From contig JYIP02000004.1 of assembly GCA_001051155.2 (NCBI GenBank), forward strand, positions 3,404,383 through 3,468,382: 64,000 nucleotides of DNA. Reading direction: 5' to 3'. This document shows positions 32,951 to 46,056 of the stretch, in pieces. Position numbers and translations under genes: made by a program. The notes below the pieces were generated by a model. The model was not told the origin of the DNA, made no database searches, and saw nothing but the letters and a program-made list of their open reading frames with translations. Source of the DNA: Chrysoporthe austroafricana (Eukaryota > Ascomycota > Sordariomycetes > Diaporthales > Cryphonectriaceae). The number at the start of each line of letters is the position of its first letter. The stretch's first letter is position 1.

Positions 32951-33330
32951 AGTCGCAAGGGGGTAGTTTCCGCCCACCCCTAGTTTCCGCCCCCCCCGGC
33001 TATTACACCATACATATTATATATATATATATATTTACTACTCTTTCTTTCTATAAAGCTACTATAATGCAATCCTTTTTGTCAATAGGTAATTCGATAT
33101 CGCTCTTTTCATTTAGACTATTGTTGTCCCTATTTATTGCTTTTTGAGTCCTCTATATATCCTTAATGCTTACAAACTTCGAATTCGGATTGATATTAAC
33201 TTTCTTTCTTTTTGTAAGCTTTCGATTCTCAAGCTGTTTCTGTTGGCTGGTCTTAACCACGTACGTAGTAAATCGGTTTCGATTTTGCTATCTATTATTA
33301 TCTTATTTGTTTAGAAAGAAGGAGGGAAAG
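32951..33330 (-). mobile_element. 3' remnant of a second pogo-type transposon
   Basis: The outer end starts AGTCGCAAGGGGG directly after a TA (32,949-32,950), the same layout as the terminus of the element at 28,686. Read on the minus strand, about 33,060-33,270 encodes a tail closely resembling the 3' end of that element's transposase (both share Ile-Gln-Arg-Thr-Gln and Lys-Asp-Cys-Ile). The sequence is heavily AT-shifted. The inner limit, where it meets the Copia sequence, is not visible and is approximate. Confidence 0.65.
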
Positions 33331-34297
33331 AAAGCCGTAAGCAATAGCTAAAGCATAGAAATAGCTTTAGCCCTAACGTACAGGCCATATCCTAGCCCGT
33401 GCCTATATGCTAGAGTAAATAGCTCTGGCTATCCTATATTGGCTGTTTTATACTAGTAATCTTTTCTTTTCTTGTAATGCCCTTTCTTTTTTCCCTTTAC
33501 GGCCTATTTACGAATCCTTTTATACGAACCGTAAGCTAATTGCTATCGACAAGGCGTTTTAGTACTCTGTTTAGTACTGCTTTAGTAAAGGTATCGATTA
33601 GGTTATTGTTGCTATTAATTTATTGTATTTCAGCAATCTTACGCTGCTTGTACGATTGCTTGAGCGCTATTATATTAATTATAAAGTGTTTCTCTTTGGT
33701 TATTCCAAGCTTAATAAGGCATTCGTATAGCGAATACGAATCCGTATATACGATTAGGGGAATCGTAAAAAACAATAGCTATTTCGTAACTATTTTTAAA
33801 GTTATAGCAAAAGCTATATCAATATCGATCCCGTTTACTATTCTATATATTTTAGAAGCCAGAACGTTTCGCATAACCCGCTTGCATTTTGTCAAGCTCT
33901 AATAGATTAAGTTGCTATAGATTGTAAATATCGTTTCAGAAGCTTTCTTATTAATAAGGGTAATTAGAAAGCTTAGCTAGGAATTCAGATTTCGATTATT
34001 AGTAAACGAGTTATTTGTAAAGATTATTAGTTTTATTTTAAAGAGGTCGATAGAGATATATCGTAAGCTATATTCTAAATTGCTAATTTGTTATGCCAAG
34101 CGTTTATTTAGCTACTTGCAATCGTTTTCGTTAAGCTAACGAACTTATATAGCGATAGAAAGATTAAATATAGCTTTAAGCTAATAAATTAATATAATAT
34201 ATACGTTTCTAACGCGCTGCTCGAAATATTATTACGTATAATCTTATGCTTTTCTATCGACTTCGCGAAACTTTAAGCTTTATCCCTTTTGCTTTAT
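33331..34297 (-). mobile_element. Ty1/Copia retrotransposon fragment (RNase H end)
   Basis: On the minus strand about 33,510-34,000 reads as a decayed Copia RNase H. It includes TDSYSLYECLIKLG and a degenerate Asp-Thr-Phe-Thr-Lys that corresponds to the Copia Ala-Asp-x-Xxx-Thr-Lys signature. Stops are TAA/TAG where Gln or Trp is expected. The left border with the pogo remnant is unclear. The right border is the insertion point of Gypsy G1, marked by TTTAT. The matching upstream part of the same element is at 52,199-53,633. Confidence 0.75.
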
Positions 34298-34700
34298 TAT
34301 TATAACCTAATAGGGAACTAGGGCACGCAAAAGGGAAAAGAGCCAGCTAAATACCTTACCTTTAAATTCACCCGAAAAAGATTTTACAACCTCTTACGTA
34401 ACCCAGGGTTAGGGTTAGATAAGATAGGATTACCAAATAAGCTAATAATCCAAAAATAGAAAAGCTAAATATATAAAAATAAGCTATTTATTAAATAGAT
34501 TACTATAGCTTTTCAGTCGTAAATCTAAATACTATTTAAACTTTATAATACTTTTAAGTAATAGTTTTCTAAGCTTATAAACCTTGCGATTATTTTATTA
34601 AATATATTCCGGTATTTAAAGCTATATTTAATATTGCTTTTGCTAATATAAACCCTTTAATGCTATAATTTATTCTAGGATTATTATAGCATTTATAATA
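34298..34700 (+). repeat. 5' LTR of Gypsy G1
   Basis: 403 bp, aligns end to end with 51,795-52,198. Differences are mainly C/T and G/A transitions. It contains CCCAGGGTTAGGGTTAG near 34,400. Confidence 0.85.
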
Positions 34701-34929
34701 TTTTTATAACTCTTATTCAAAAACGGTTTAATATATACCTTTTAAGCAATATCGGAAATACGATAGCGCTTTAAATTCTATCTTTTTCTAGCAATTAAGC
34801 TTTTTAGGAAAAAGCCCCGATTATCCTTATTAACAAACAATTCTAGTAACAAAATATAGCCTTATATTAATAGCTTGAAAAAATTAAGAACGAAATCTTC
34901 CGCTTTAATGCTTTTTAATAAGCTAAAGC

Positions 34930-35700
34930 TTTCAAGCTTAATAAGTCTGAGCCTTATAAAGGCATTCGAAAAGATTTCTAAGCTTTCTTAACCCAATTCA
35001 AAGCCTATTTCAAATATTATAGCGCTTAGTTCAGGACTATTTATAACAAAATCGATTTTGCAGGAAGCCGCTTTGAAAAGACGGCTTTTTAATAGTAAAA
35101 ACCAACTTTCCGTAACTATTTGGATAATAATAAGGATTTCCATTCTGAAAATATTAAGCGCATTTTTCAGCGCTATGCTAATTTTGAATCGGCCTTTATT
35201 AAGATTTTCGGGAACTTTAATAAGAGATATATTGCAATATAGCAATTGGAAGCATTTCGGCAAACCGGCTCGGCTACGGATTATATAGTTAAGTTCAAGC
35301 AAATTATTGCTTATTTGGATTATAAAAACGAACTTTTTATAAATATTTACTATGCAAGATTTAAAGAAGAAATTAAAAATAAGCTTTATAAAGAAAATTA
35401 ACTTAAAAAACTTAACGAGTTTATTAATAAAGTAATTTATATCGATAACCGGCTTTATAAATAATATTAATAATAATAGAGAAATTATAATAGCATTTCG
35501 AAATATTAATCCAATTCGGGAAAGCGCAAGTTTTAATATAAGAACCGAAATAATATAGCTTATTTAAGTACGATATATATTGGATTTATAAAATTAAATA
35601 CCTTTATACGGAAATAATATAAGGGAATTATTTATTATAATTGCAATAAGAAAGGCTATATCGTATGCAATTATTATTAAAAAAAGAAGAAATAAAAATA
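34930..35700 (+). pseudogene. G1 gag with CCHC zinc-knuckle remnant
   Basis: Decayed Retrotrans_gag-like protein: a Phe-Lys-Ala-Tyr-Phe-Lys-Tyr-Tyr segment near 35,005 and IDFAGSRFEKTAF near 35,050 are readable, with TAG/TAA interruptions. Near 35,640 a knuckle is visible as Tyr-x-x-Cys-x3-Gly-Tyr-x4-Cys, with Cys/His positions altered by C-to-T changes. It cannot encode a functional Gag. Confidence 0.75.
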
Positions 35701-36834
35701 GAAATTAATCCCGGAAAAATAAATTAATATCGCTTAGCAATAAGAACTTAATTAGCTAAATAATAATATTTTACTGGAATAAATAGCGAACTTTAATTAT
35801 AGCAATATAAGCTAAATAATTTGCTATTAAAATTATTGCTTATTATATTTTTTAGCAAAAGAAAATTCAAGATAATTTCTATATAAAATTAAAAGATAAA
35901 AGCAATTCGCTATAAAAAGAAAAAGCTTTATTTATAATATAGTTATAAATAATAGCAATTCCGACTATTTAAGCAATTCTTTAAATATTAAGGAAGAAAA
36001 CTTAAGAAAGTTCTTTTTAAATTATTACTTTAAATAGCATTAAAACGCAATAATAAAAAAAGAAATTAATATTTAATAAACAAGAATATTTATACTAAAT
36101 ATTATGCTTGAAAAAATAATATTATAAAATAAATAGCCGGACAATTTACTAACCCTAATACCCGAAAAAGAATTCGATATAAAAATAGAAAAAATAATTA
36201 TTTAGCATGTAAAATAAAAATGTTCGAAACAAAATAGCTAAATATTTAAGTATACGAAAATTAAATATTTTATTTATAGGCTTATATTATAAGAATTCTT
36301 CTAAAGCATTCCGTTTTAGAATAGCGAATATAAACTTTAAGAAAATAAAAAGATTAATTACTTATACTCTCGTTATTATAAACTTGTTTGAATATATTGT
36401 ATTTATTATAATTGCCAGATATATTTTAGCGAAAAAATCAAATATAATTGGTTTCCAATTAAGAAATGGGATTAATTAATTTAACTTATTATAGAATCCC
36501 GAGAAAAATACAAAAAAGTCTTGCATATTGAAAATAATAACGCTTATATCGGATTACTTAATAATTATCCGTAAAAATGCATTCAAAGAAAAACGATATA
36601 AGAATAATGCTATATTATAGCATGCTTTATTTATATACAAGATAAGGCTAAAGAATAGTATCGATTATAGAAAGCCGAGAAAGCAAAGCAGTACGGCTAA
36701 AGCTAAATACGAAAGCTAATAAAGCAAGTAGCGAGAGAAGCCCAGAATATCCCAAAAAAGAAAGATCGCTTATAACGGGATAATAGCCAATTAGGATTAC
36801 GAAATCTTTATACGCAATTACGAAAGAAAATAAG

Positions 36835-37170
36835 AAATATATTATATTGGACGTATATATTAATAAGTAACGATATAGCATACTTTTGAATAATAGCGTA
36901 TAAGGAAATTTTATTTTGCTAGAAATCGTTAATAAGGAATAAATCCTTTAAATGCAAAAAAAGAATCCTTATAAACTTAATATTATAAAAAGAAAAGCGA
37001 TTGTATATAATTTTAATATAATCGATATAAAAATTAATTATTTATTTATTTCAATTTAAAGCTTTATAATAAATACTATTTTCAATATTATAAATACGGC
37101 ATAGCATAAATTGATTTTAAGAATATTTTAGCTTAAGAAATATAACTTTCGAATCGATTAAACTATTAGC
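36835..37170 (+). pseudogene. G1 aspartic protease remnant
   Basis: The frame near 36,840-37,170 resembles the retroelement pepsin-like protease preceding RT. The catalytic Asp-Ser-Gly region is mutated to Asn-Asn-Ser near 36,890. The same block is present in G2 and, inverted, in G3. Confidence 0.55.
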
Positions 37171-37839
37171 TAAATTTTATAAAAACAAGCTATATTTACT
37201 AAAAAAGTTATAATTAACGGAAAAAAGAAAGTTTTAATTATTAAAGATAATATCAGGAATATACGCTTAAATAAGTTTAAATATACTTTTAAAGCAAGCG
37301 AATTTGCTAAAAGATAAGGAAGGATTACGAATATTTCAAACTTATAAGTACGGGTTAAAAACGAATTAAGAATTCAAGCGATTAGTAATTAATAGAAAGC
37401 TAAATTAGCGCAAAGCGTTACGAAATTATATAGGCTTTGGAATTATAAAGAAATACCGCTTTCAAAATAACAAATACAGAAAGATTATAGGAAGAAATTT
37501 AGGCTAATAAACGACAAATACTCAAAACTACCAGAAATCAAGCCTCGCAAGTAGCAATAAGAGATAAGAAAAGCAAAGTACGTTTAATAGTACTTTTTAT
37601 TCTTCTAAATTTCAGAAAATAAGGAAAAACCGATATTTAAACTCAAGAATATACTAAAAGAATATTATAAATTCAAGAAATTATAGCAAAGGAAATTCGA
37701 TACTGGCTTATTAAAATATAGCCTTTTTAATTATAAAATCCTATTGAAAGAAAGGATAAAATTCCAGAATTATTTTATTTATAAGTTCGATTAAGCAAAG
37801 CTCAAAATATTCAGAGAATATATTAATAAGAATTTAAAG

Positions 37840-38311
37840 AAAGGTTATATACGGAAATCGCGATTATTTGCAAAATATTCGATTCTATTCGTACTTAAGA
37901 AGAACGGCAAATTACGACTTTATATAGATTATTAATAGCTTAACGATATTATAATCAAAAATCGCTATTCTTTACTATTAATAAAAGAAATGCAAAACCG
38001 ACTGATTAGAATAAATTAGTTTATTATACTTGACCTCAAAGAGGGATATTATTATATCCGAATAAAAGAAAATAATATTTGGAAAATAACTTTTAGAACT
38101 TATTACGGATATTTTGAATATATAATCTTACTTTTTAAACTTATTAATATACTTATATTATTCCAAGAAATGATTAATAATATTTTCCGCAAATATTTAA
38201 ATATTATTATTATTATTTACTTTAATAATATTTTTATATATTCGAAAGACTTTGAATTATATAAATAATATATACGGCAAGTATTTTAGATTTTATAGAA
38301 TAATAAGTTTT
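37840..38311 (+). pseudogene. G1 reverse transcriptase, N-terminal part
   Basis: Clear Ty3/Gypsy RT: LFVLKKNGKLRLYIDY near 37,885, LDLKEGYYYIRIKE near 38,030 and YFNNIFIYSK near 38,220, where the YxDD active-site Asp residues are now Asn. The frame is cut at 38,311 by element X and resumes at 48,973. Confidence 0.88.
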
Positions 38312-38518
38312 TGATAGCAAAACCTATAAACGAAGTGAATTCGTAATAAATTCGCCTGGTAAATCTATAGTAAATTCCCTAATAAATACGCAGTAAATTC
38401 ACTAAGTAAATGCCATATTCTTACCGGAAGGCTTATATAATGCCTTAATAAGCTTTAGCATAGTTTACTTTCTTGAAAGAACTATGCTTTATAATATATT
38501 TTAATACGTTTACTATCA
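38312..38518 (+). repeat. 5' LTR of element X
   Basis: 207 bp, TGATAG...CTATCA. A related copy also occurs at 53,634-53,842. Confidence 0.9.
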
Positions 38519-38589
38519 ATTAATAGCTACGCTTTATACGCCTTTGCTGCATAATCGGATTTCGACTATTAGCTCTATAAAGCAACGGT

Positions 38590-38725
38590 TCCTATAAGAA
38601 TATCGGTCTTATAAGATAACAGCCTCTATAAAGGTATCGGCTTTATAAAATATTAGTTCTTGTAAGAATATCGGTCTTGTAAAATATCGGCTTTTATAGA
38701 AATAGCGTTCCTGTAAGAAATATTA
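38590..38725 (+). repeat. About 17-bp tandem repeat in the X leader
   Basis: Roughly eight degenerate copies of a unit like TATAAGAATATCGGTCT, between the 5' LTR and the first coding region. The equivalent array in the second X copy is at about 53,905-54,045. Confidence 0.75.
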
Positions 38726-41639
38726 TAATTATTTATCGATAATTTATTGCTAATTTACTATAGTAATTATTGGCAATAACGTTTTATTATCGCGGCCTAT
38801 CGATTATATCGAGATTAAGCATTCTGCTTAAATATACAAATTCATATAAGCTTTGAATAACCCTGAGAGGAAGGATTGGGTTATATCGGATATTAAGATT
38901 TTTCTCGAAATTGCATGCGTTTTTGTTAATTGGAAACTTTTGGCCAATCGATACGAAAAGGCAAAGCAGAACCCCAGAGAAGCCAATGCATTTTTGCAGA
39001 AAACAAAAGCATAAATAGTTAAGCAAGAATAGCTTTTATTGCTTAAGCGCTAGACTTAAAAGGGAAAAAAATCGAATTTCGATAAGAATTTATCCTAGTA
39101 AATAAGAAAGAATAATACGTTCTAGGAAGATTTTTCCAAATATCGCAAATTTTAACGGCTTGCCGAAACGATAACGAAAAAGGAATAACGATAAATGCTT
39201 ATAAAAATGAATGAAAGCGAGAATATTTTTCGATTTAATAACCCGGAAAATCTATTAGAAAAATTAGCTTAATAATAATTTATCGAAAATCGAAAATATT
39301 ATATGCTTAAATATACTAATACTAATAGCAAAATCAAATATATTTATCTATTACGATATTCGACCGAAAATTTAAATCCCAGATTTATTAATAAATCCGG
39401 GAATTTTTCAGCTATAATAAGAAGAATAAATAAAAGCAAAGGAAAATAATAAATTCCAGGAAATGGGCATACCTTTTCTTTCCCAATAAGAGTTTAAAAT
39501 CGGAATATTTCCAAACAAAATTCTATTATAACTATTCCGGCTAATTTTATAAATTTTATAGCAAAAAATATATTAACGCTTTAATCGGGTTTATCGGATT
39601 ATTTATAGCTTTTCGGGAAAGAAAATTATAAAGAAAAAAGACTAGATAAAAGAAGATCGGATAGTCTTATTACTATCTTTTAGAAATACTCAACCTTTTC
39701 TTTCCCAATTACTGGCCTATTAAACTAATTTCTGTAATAACCCGAAATGAAAGCAATTTACTAAAATAGCTTTATTTCGAAAAAAGCAGCATATATTGGG
39801 TTTAAGAAAATGTTCCGATTGCAATAAGCTTTTAATATATAAGCGCTTTAATCGGAACTTATTAAGGAACCTTTTCTTATTTCGGTTGCGAAATACTATG
39901 CTAATAACGGATATCGCTTTACTAAATTAATATTTCCTAATATTAAGGAATGCATTCAGCAAATATTTATATTAAAGGCAGGAAGTTAATTAGACTAAAA
40001 ATTATTTTCGGGTTCTAAGCCGGATATTGAAATTAACTTTAATTTCCAAGAAAAATTAGTTAATAAGCCAAATAGACTACCGGATTTATCGGATTCCAGT
40101 AATAGTAAAAACAATAATTCTCGAAATTTATTATTCGGCTATAAGCAATTTAAAAATCCCTGAGCTTATCGACCTGATTTATTTAAACTTATAGCATTAT
40201 TCGTTAGCATTAATAGGGAATTCAAAAATACGGTTATAAAGCAATTCCGACTTTATAAGAATTAGAACGATTATATTAATTTAATAATCGTATTTATTAT
40301 AAATAGCAAAATTATTATTTAAAAAGACTTTCAAGCTTTTATAAATTAATATAAGATATATATAGCTAGAAATGCAAAATGCGCTAAATATTTTAATTTC
40401 TATTTACTCGCTTATTTAGCTAAAATAGCATATATTTAATTTTATTCTATATTATTTTCTTAAGAATATAAAGATTTTATTTTGCATAAGTATAATTAAA
40501 GCTAATAAAAGAAATAATTGAAAAGAGATTTCTCTATATCGCGGAAAATTGCAAAAGACTTATTAAATGCTTAATAATATTCCAGGAAAAATATATAAAA
40601 TAACCGCAATATTCTGGAATTTACTTATTATATCTATCGATTTATTAAGCTAGCCGAATACTCAAATTCGTATTTGGCTAGAAATATCTGAAATCGGATC
40701 GATAAAGAACTAATAGCTAAATATTTCGATAGATTTGGTCGAAATGAAAATGCGAGGAATTTCGAAAAACGTTTTAAGGCAAAATAAGAAATATAGCATA
40801 TTTTCGAATCAAATTGCGTAATAAAACTATTTCGTAAACCCGTATAACCGGTACGGAAAGTTATATAATTGGCTGCTAATCTTCCTAATATCAATATTTA
40901 TTTCTTAGCTAATATATTCTCAGGACGCTTTAGAAAATTCAGGCTTTAAGAACTTGAATATTTATCTTGCTTAATAAAAATATTTAATTAATTAAATTTA
41001 TCCAAAAGTATTAGATATATCCTGGAATACGAATTCCGAAAGCTTTTATTAGAATAATAGCGAAAGCTAATAGATATTCGGAATTAATTATAGGAACGGA
41101 TAGCCAGATAATAAAACATTTCAAGTATAGCTAAGAAAATATTAACTAATATTATAAATAATAATAGAAATTCAATTTCGAAAAACCGAAATTTCTAATC
41201 GCACTTTTACTATCGATTCGTACGAAAAGATATTAGAAAACGTTTTATTCAGTTAACCTTAGCAAATTTTAATATCGATAATGGAAAATTGCAATATAAT
41301 TTAAATAAAAAGAATAAGCTGGCTTAAGAAGGCTATTTTCCTATAAATAACGATCTGTTTATAGCGAATAGCGATAAATACGATAAAAAAACCGAAAACG
41401 GCAAAAACTTATAAAGGCAAAAAGACGAGTTAAAAGAATAGGCTAATAAAGAAAACGTAATAATCGAAAACGATATCTGGATTCTTTAAGCCGAAAAAGC
41501 AAAATTATTAATAAACGAAAGCATATTCCATATTAAATACTCTGTATAACTATCCAGTTAGCTATAGAATTTTCCTAAAATCGATATATAGAAAGGAAAA
41601 ATCTTGGGATATAATATTCCTATACTTACAGTTAAGCCT

Positions 41640-42060
41640 TATTAGGGTAGCAGCTATACGTATGCAAGAGCTGCAGCTAAAATATATTCGAATAGGCCGG
41701 ATATAGAGATTTATATCGATATAAGCGCTAATTATTATGCTATTGCTAAGGAATTGCTAATACAATTCCTTAAAGCGAAAATAGACTGGAATATAAAGGC
41801 TAAGCTTAAAAGCGTAAGCTAGTTACTAGCAAAAGGCTAGGCTAAATTCGATTTGTATTTCCAAAGCAATAAGTACGGCTATCTAGTTATATTTCGTACC
41901 CGAATAAGAATTTAAGTATTGGATTGACTAGAAATAAGTATTTTATTAGGATAGGAATATAATATTCCTTACGAACTGAATATTCTGAATTCAGAATCGT
42001 TTATACGATTTGGTTATTTTAGTAATACTATAGCAAAAATAGAAATATTTGCCCGAATAT
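41640..42060 (+). pseudogene. Element X protease remnant
   Basis: Reads IEIYIDISANYYAIAKE near 41,690, corresponding to a retroviral-type Asp-Thr-Gly-Ala active site in a degraded form. It lies upstream of the RT. Confidence 0.55.
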
Positions 42061-42849
42061 TAATATAATCCCGGCAAGCAAAAGCTGCAATTATTATAAT
42101 AGTATTACCCAGATCTTATAAGCTAATCCCTATTAATATTAAGCGAATCCTAAAAATATAACCTTTTTATTCAAGCCGAAACAGAAAGGGTAAATGAATT
42201 GCTTGATAAGCTATTAAATTAAGGAAATCTTAATAATAAATTAAGCAGCAATTTTTTTGAAAATCTAGAAAAACCAATTTCTAAAGACAGTCGAATTATT
42301 CCAGACGGATTATATAACCTTGCTAGCAAATTACGATAACTATTATTATATCGCGCGATAATATTTCTTTTAACGAATTAAAGACAGGTTATAGCTTTTA
42401 GGAAAGCTGAATTCAGACTAATTATTATTTATTGAGCATATTTTCCAATAAATTGCGGAAATTACTGGAAAATAGCTAGAAAAGTACCGATTTCCGGATA
42501 TAAAAATTCCCGAAATGAAAAATTATTTCGAAAACAATAATAAATTGGGGATTCGAAAAGATAAAGCTATTAAGGAATCGGAAATTGATTTCGGTATATA
42601 CATTTGCAAATATTTACCGGAATTTCTCTATAAAGTTATAAAATTAATACAGATATACGCTAAAATTTTCAAAAATATAAATCCTATTAATATGCTAATC
42701 GATTAATAGATAAAGGTTAATTTAGTCGAAAGATAGCAGAATTAGAAAATAGAATAAAAGCTATATTATTCAAATAAGAAAGATTAAGAAATAATTAACG
42801 AAATTTTGAATAAGTTATATTAATAAGATTAAGCTAAATAAGTTATAAG

Positions 42850-43500
42850 TATAATGCTATTCGGTTTACTAATTTTTATAATTTGGAAGAATATAAATAG
42901 CTAGAAAAAAAGATATATAATAATTAATTTACGCGCTTTAAATAAAGTTTTAATTCCCGATATTTACCTTTTACTATTATAGCAAGAAATTATTAAATAG
43001 CTAAAAGGAAAAATATATATTATAGTAATAAATATATAGCAATTTTTCTATTAATTTCTAGTATATCCAGATTATAGAAACCGATTTACCATTATTAATT
43101 ATCGTAATTAAAAAAAGATAAAAGTTTTATTTATAGGATTTCGAAATTTATTATTTTATATCTAGCATTTTATAAATTAATTCCTATAACTATATTATAA
43201 ATTTGCTTCCGTTTTTATAAACGATATTATTATTTATTCAATTATAGAATAAAACTATTTGCAATATTTACAAATTATCTTCTTATTATTTTTACGCAAA
43301 AATATTTTATTAGCTAGACTTAAATCGTTTCTTGGATATCTTTCAATCCAGATTTTAGGATTTAAAATAGACAAATTCGGAATTTCTAATACAGAATACC
43401 GGATACAAGCTATTTGCGATCTGGAATTCCCTAAAACATTCTAGTAACTGGAAAGGCTTATTGGATTTACAAAATACTTACGCTATTTAATTCCTAGATA
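42850..43500 (+). pseudogene. Element X reverse transcriptase remnant
   Basis: Gypsy-type RT. FINDIIIYS near 43,210 is the Phe-x-Asp-Asp active-site motif with the first Asp changed. A 61-codon stop-free stretch (43,259-43,444) covers the following region and ends in DLEFPKT. TAA/TAG codons interrupt the rest. Confidence 0.8.
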
Positions 43501-44599
43501 TAATTATAAAATTAATTTATTTCAGAAAAGGAAAATTAAAATACTAAACGAAATTTGCTAATCGAATCGTTTATTTTTAAGTATAAGATAGCGAAATTAT
43601 ATTACGCAAGCTATTTTCGACTTAATATTAAATAAAGTTAATAGTTTTTACGATTTCAAAATAGCTTTGGAAATTAAAAATGCTTTATTTCATTATATCT
43701 CAAACAAATTTCTTTTTATCCAGCTAAATGCATTTAAGGAAATAGGATTTTCAAGCATTATTTTCCAATTAATAAACGATTATATATAGAACGGAATATT
43801 ACTAATAATAAGCATAGCTATATAATTAATCTTTTATTTAAGCAAGATAATTAATAAAGCAAAACGAAAATACTAGCTTATAGAATTAAAAGTAGCTTAT
43901 TTAATATAGCTAATACGAAAATTGTAAATAATAATAAGATCGAACTAAGCTAAGCCAATTTATATCCTTACCGATTATATAATAATAATTAATATTATTT
44001 ATTTGTTATCTATAAATATAATAGATAAAATTAAGGCAAATATGCAATTAATTCTTATTTTAAAATACTTGAATTAATTCGATTTAAAAGCATATTATAT
44101 ACCGGGAAAGTCGAACGTTCTCGCAAATGCTATATTAAGATTACTGTTTATTCAGAAACTTATCGATAACGAGAGCATTTTAAACAAAATATAGGAAGAC
44201 GAACTTATCCAAATTTTCAGTAAAATATCTATAAATAACGAAATGAAAGGGCGTATTAAGAAAGAATACGAAAAATACCTTTTATAATCCAGAATAATCG
44301 AATAACTGAAAAACTTAAATAAAGTTGCCCGACTACCTTTTATATTAGATTATAATAGCTTACTATTTCTCAAAGATTATTACGGGAAATAATAACTATA
44401 TATCCCGAATAAAGTAATATTGGATTTTATTAAAGAAGCTTATAATAGAAAATATTATTTCGGTATAAATTGCATATAATATAACTTAACGGATCGATTT
44501 ATTATTAAATATTGCTATGCTAAAATACGCAATTATATATCGATATATCGAGCTTATAACAAGAATAAAAACGATTTATAATAATTTTTAAAAGAAATG

Positions 44600-45150
44600 C
44601 AGCCTATACTATCTCTATTAATCCCATTCCATATTATTACTATAAACTTTATTATAGGACTACCGATAATACTATTTATAAATACTATATAAGCTCTAGC
44701 TAAAATGCTATATTTGGATATATTTCTTACAATTACGAATAAATATTCCAAAGCTACGATTATTATATTAAATAATGCAATATATATTGCAGCAAATTAA
44801 GCAATCCTTATTTTACGGATATTTTATATTATTAGTTAGAGAATACTTAAAAAGATTATTTTAAATAAAGATTCGAAATTCCTATCGGAATTCTGGAAAT
44901 ATTTATAAAAGGCTATCGGAACGAAACTTGCCTATTTTACTGCTTCGTATCCGCAAACGGATAAACAATCTGAAATAAAAAACCAAATAGTTAAAATAGC
45001 AATTCGGCATTTTATAACCGCTTACTTTAATACAGAATAAACCGAAATAATACCAGTATTATAATTTAACTTGAATAATACGTATAACCGAGCTACAAAA
45101 TATTCAGCTAGCCAAATGCTATTCGGATTTAACCTATTATCGGGCTAATA
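44600..45150 (+). pseudogene. Element X integrase core remnant
   Basis: Readable Gypsy integrase core: Ile-Ile-Gly-Leu-Pro near 44,650, TNKYSKATIIIL near 44,735, ILNKDSKFLSEFW near 44,855 and YPQTDKQSE near 44,950, all in plus-strand order. Active-site Asp is changed at one position. Confidence 0.85.
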
Positions 45151-45457
45151 AATAAAGGATATAATACTTTTAGCAAAAGAAATCTTCCAGGAAAAAGCTT
45201 AATTTTTTATTGCCGAAATGCAAATAATAGCCAAATTGCAATATAATAAGCATTACTGCTAAATAATTTTTGAACTAAATAATTGAATATATATTTGCTT
45301 GGGCTATAAGTATTTATTGCTAAATAACTTATTTCTGAAATTTTTATAATAAAGGATAAAACTTTTCTAGATTATTCGAAAGATAAGGAATTTAGCATAT
45401 AAATTGAAATTAGCTCCTTATATAAATATCTATTCAATAATTTCGGTAATATAATTA

Positions 45458-45850
45458 ATGCTTGCAAATTTTCCTAAAACGGACCCTTATAGATATAACC
45501 CTATATATCAGGATTCAGTAAATATACTAAAAGATCCGGATATCGAGAAGTATTTGGAAAACTACCGATATTATAAGCTAGAAAGGATAATTAGCTGCTA
45601 TAAGCGAAAATATAAACGTAATTCGTACAGAATTAAATACTTAATAAAATGGATAAACTATTCTAGCCATTATAATATATAGATATTCTGTAATGCCCTG
45701 AATATAAACGAAATAATATATAATTTCGAACGGAAATGCGAAGCTATAGCCGAATTGCAAGAAAAAGCAAAGCAAGAGCGGCTACTAACAGAAAAAGTCT
45801 TTGAACCGGGAGATATTGTTATAATTGCCTTACGAAAACGAAACAAGCCA
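45458..45850 (+). pseudogene. Element X chromodomain
   Basis: A 74-codon stop-free frame includes YKLERIISCYKRKY and IKYLIKWINYSSHYNI, a chromodomain pattern that in related elements directs integration to heterochromatin. It is followed by a Glu/Lys-rich stretch to about 45,850. Confidence 0.75.
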
Positions 45851-46056
45851 AAACGCGATTTATAAATAGAAAGTATATTAGAGCAAGCTAATTTACTTAT
45901 TCCAAGAAATTAAAAGAATTTGCGACGCAATAAGCGCGTATTAGAATAAAGGCAACCGCTAAATAAAGCAAGTAAATTTCTAGCAAATGCAAAAGGCTAT
46001 TATTTCGTAAATTGCTAGTAAATTTATTTTGTTTTTTTCTTTTTACTAGCGCGCTT

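Noticed and set aside
33540..33902. 120-codon plus-strand frame in the AT-rich island
   Set aside because: It is the complement of the decayed Copia RNase H, which reads better on the minus strand.
36648..36881. 77-codon minus-strand frame
   Set aside because: Shadow of the G1 protease-side region; the same shadow recurs in inverted orientation in G3 at 62,866-63,132.
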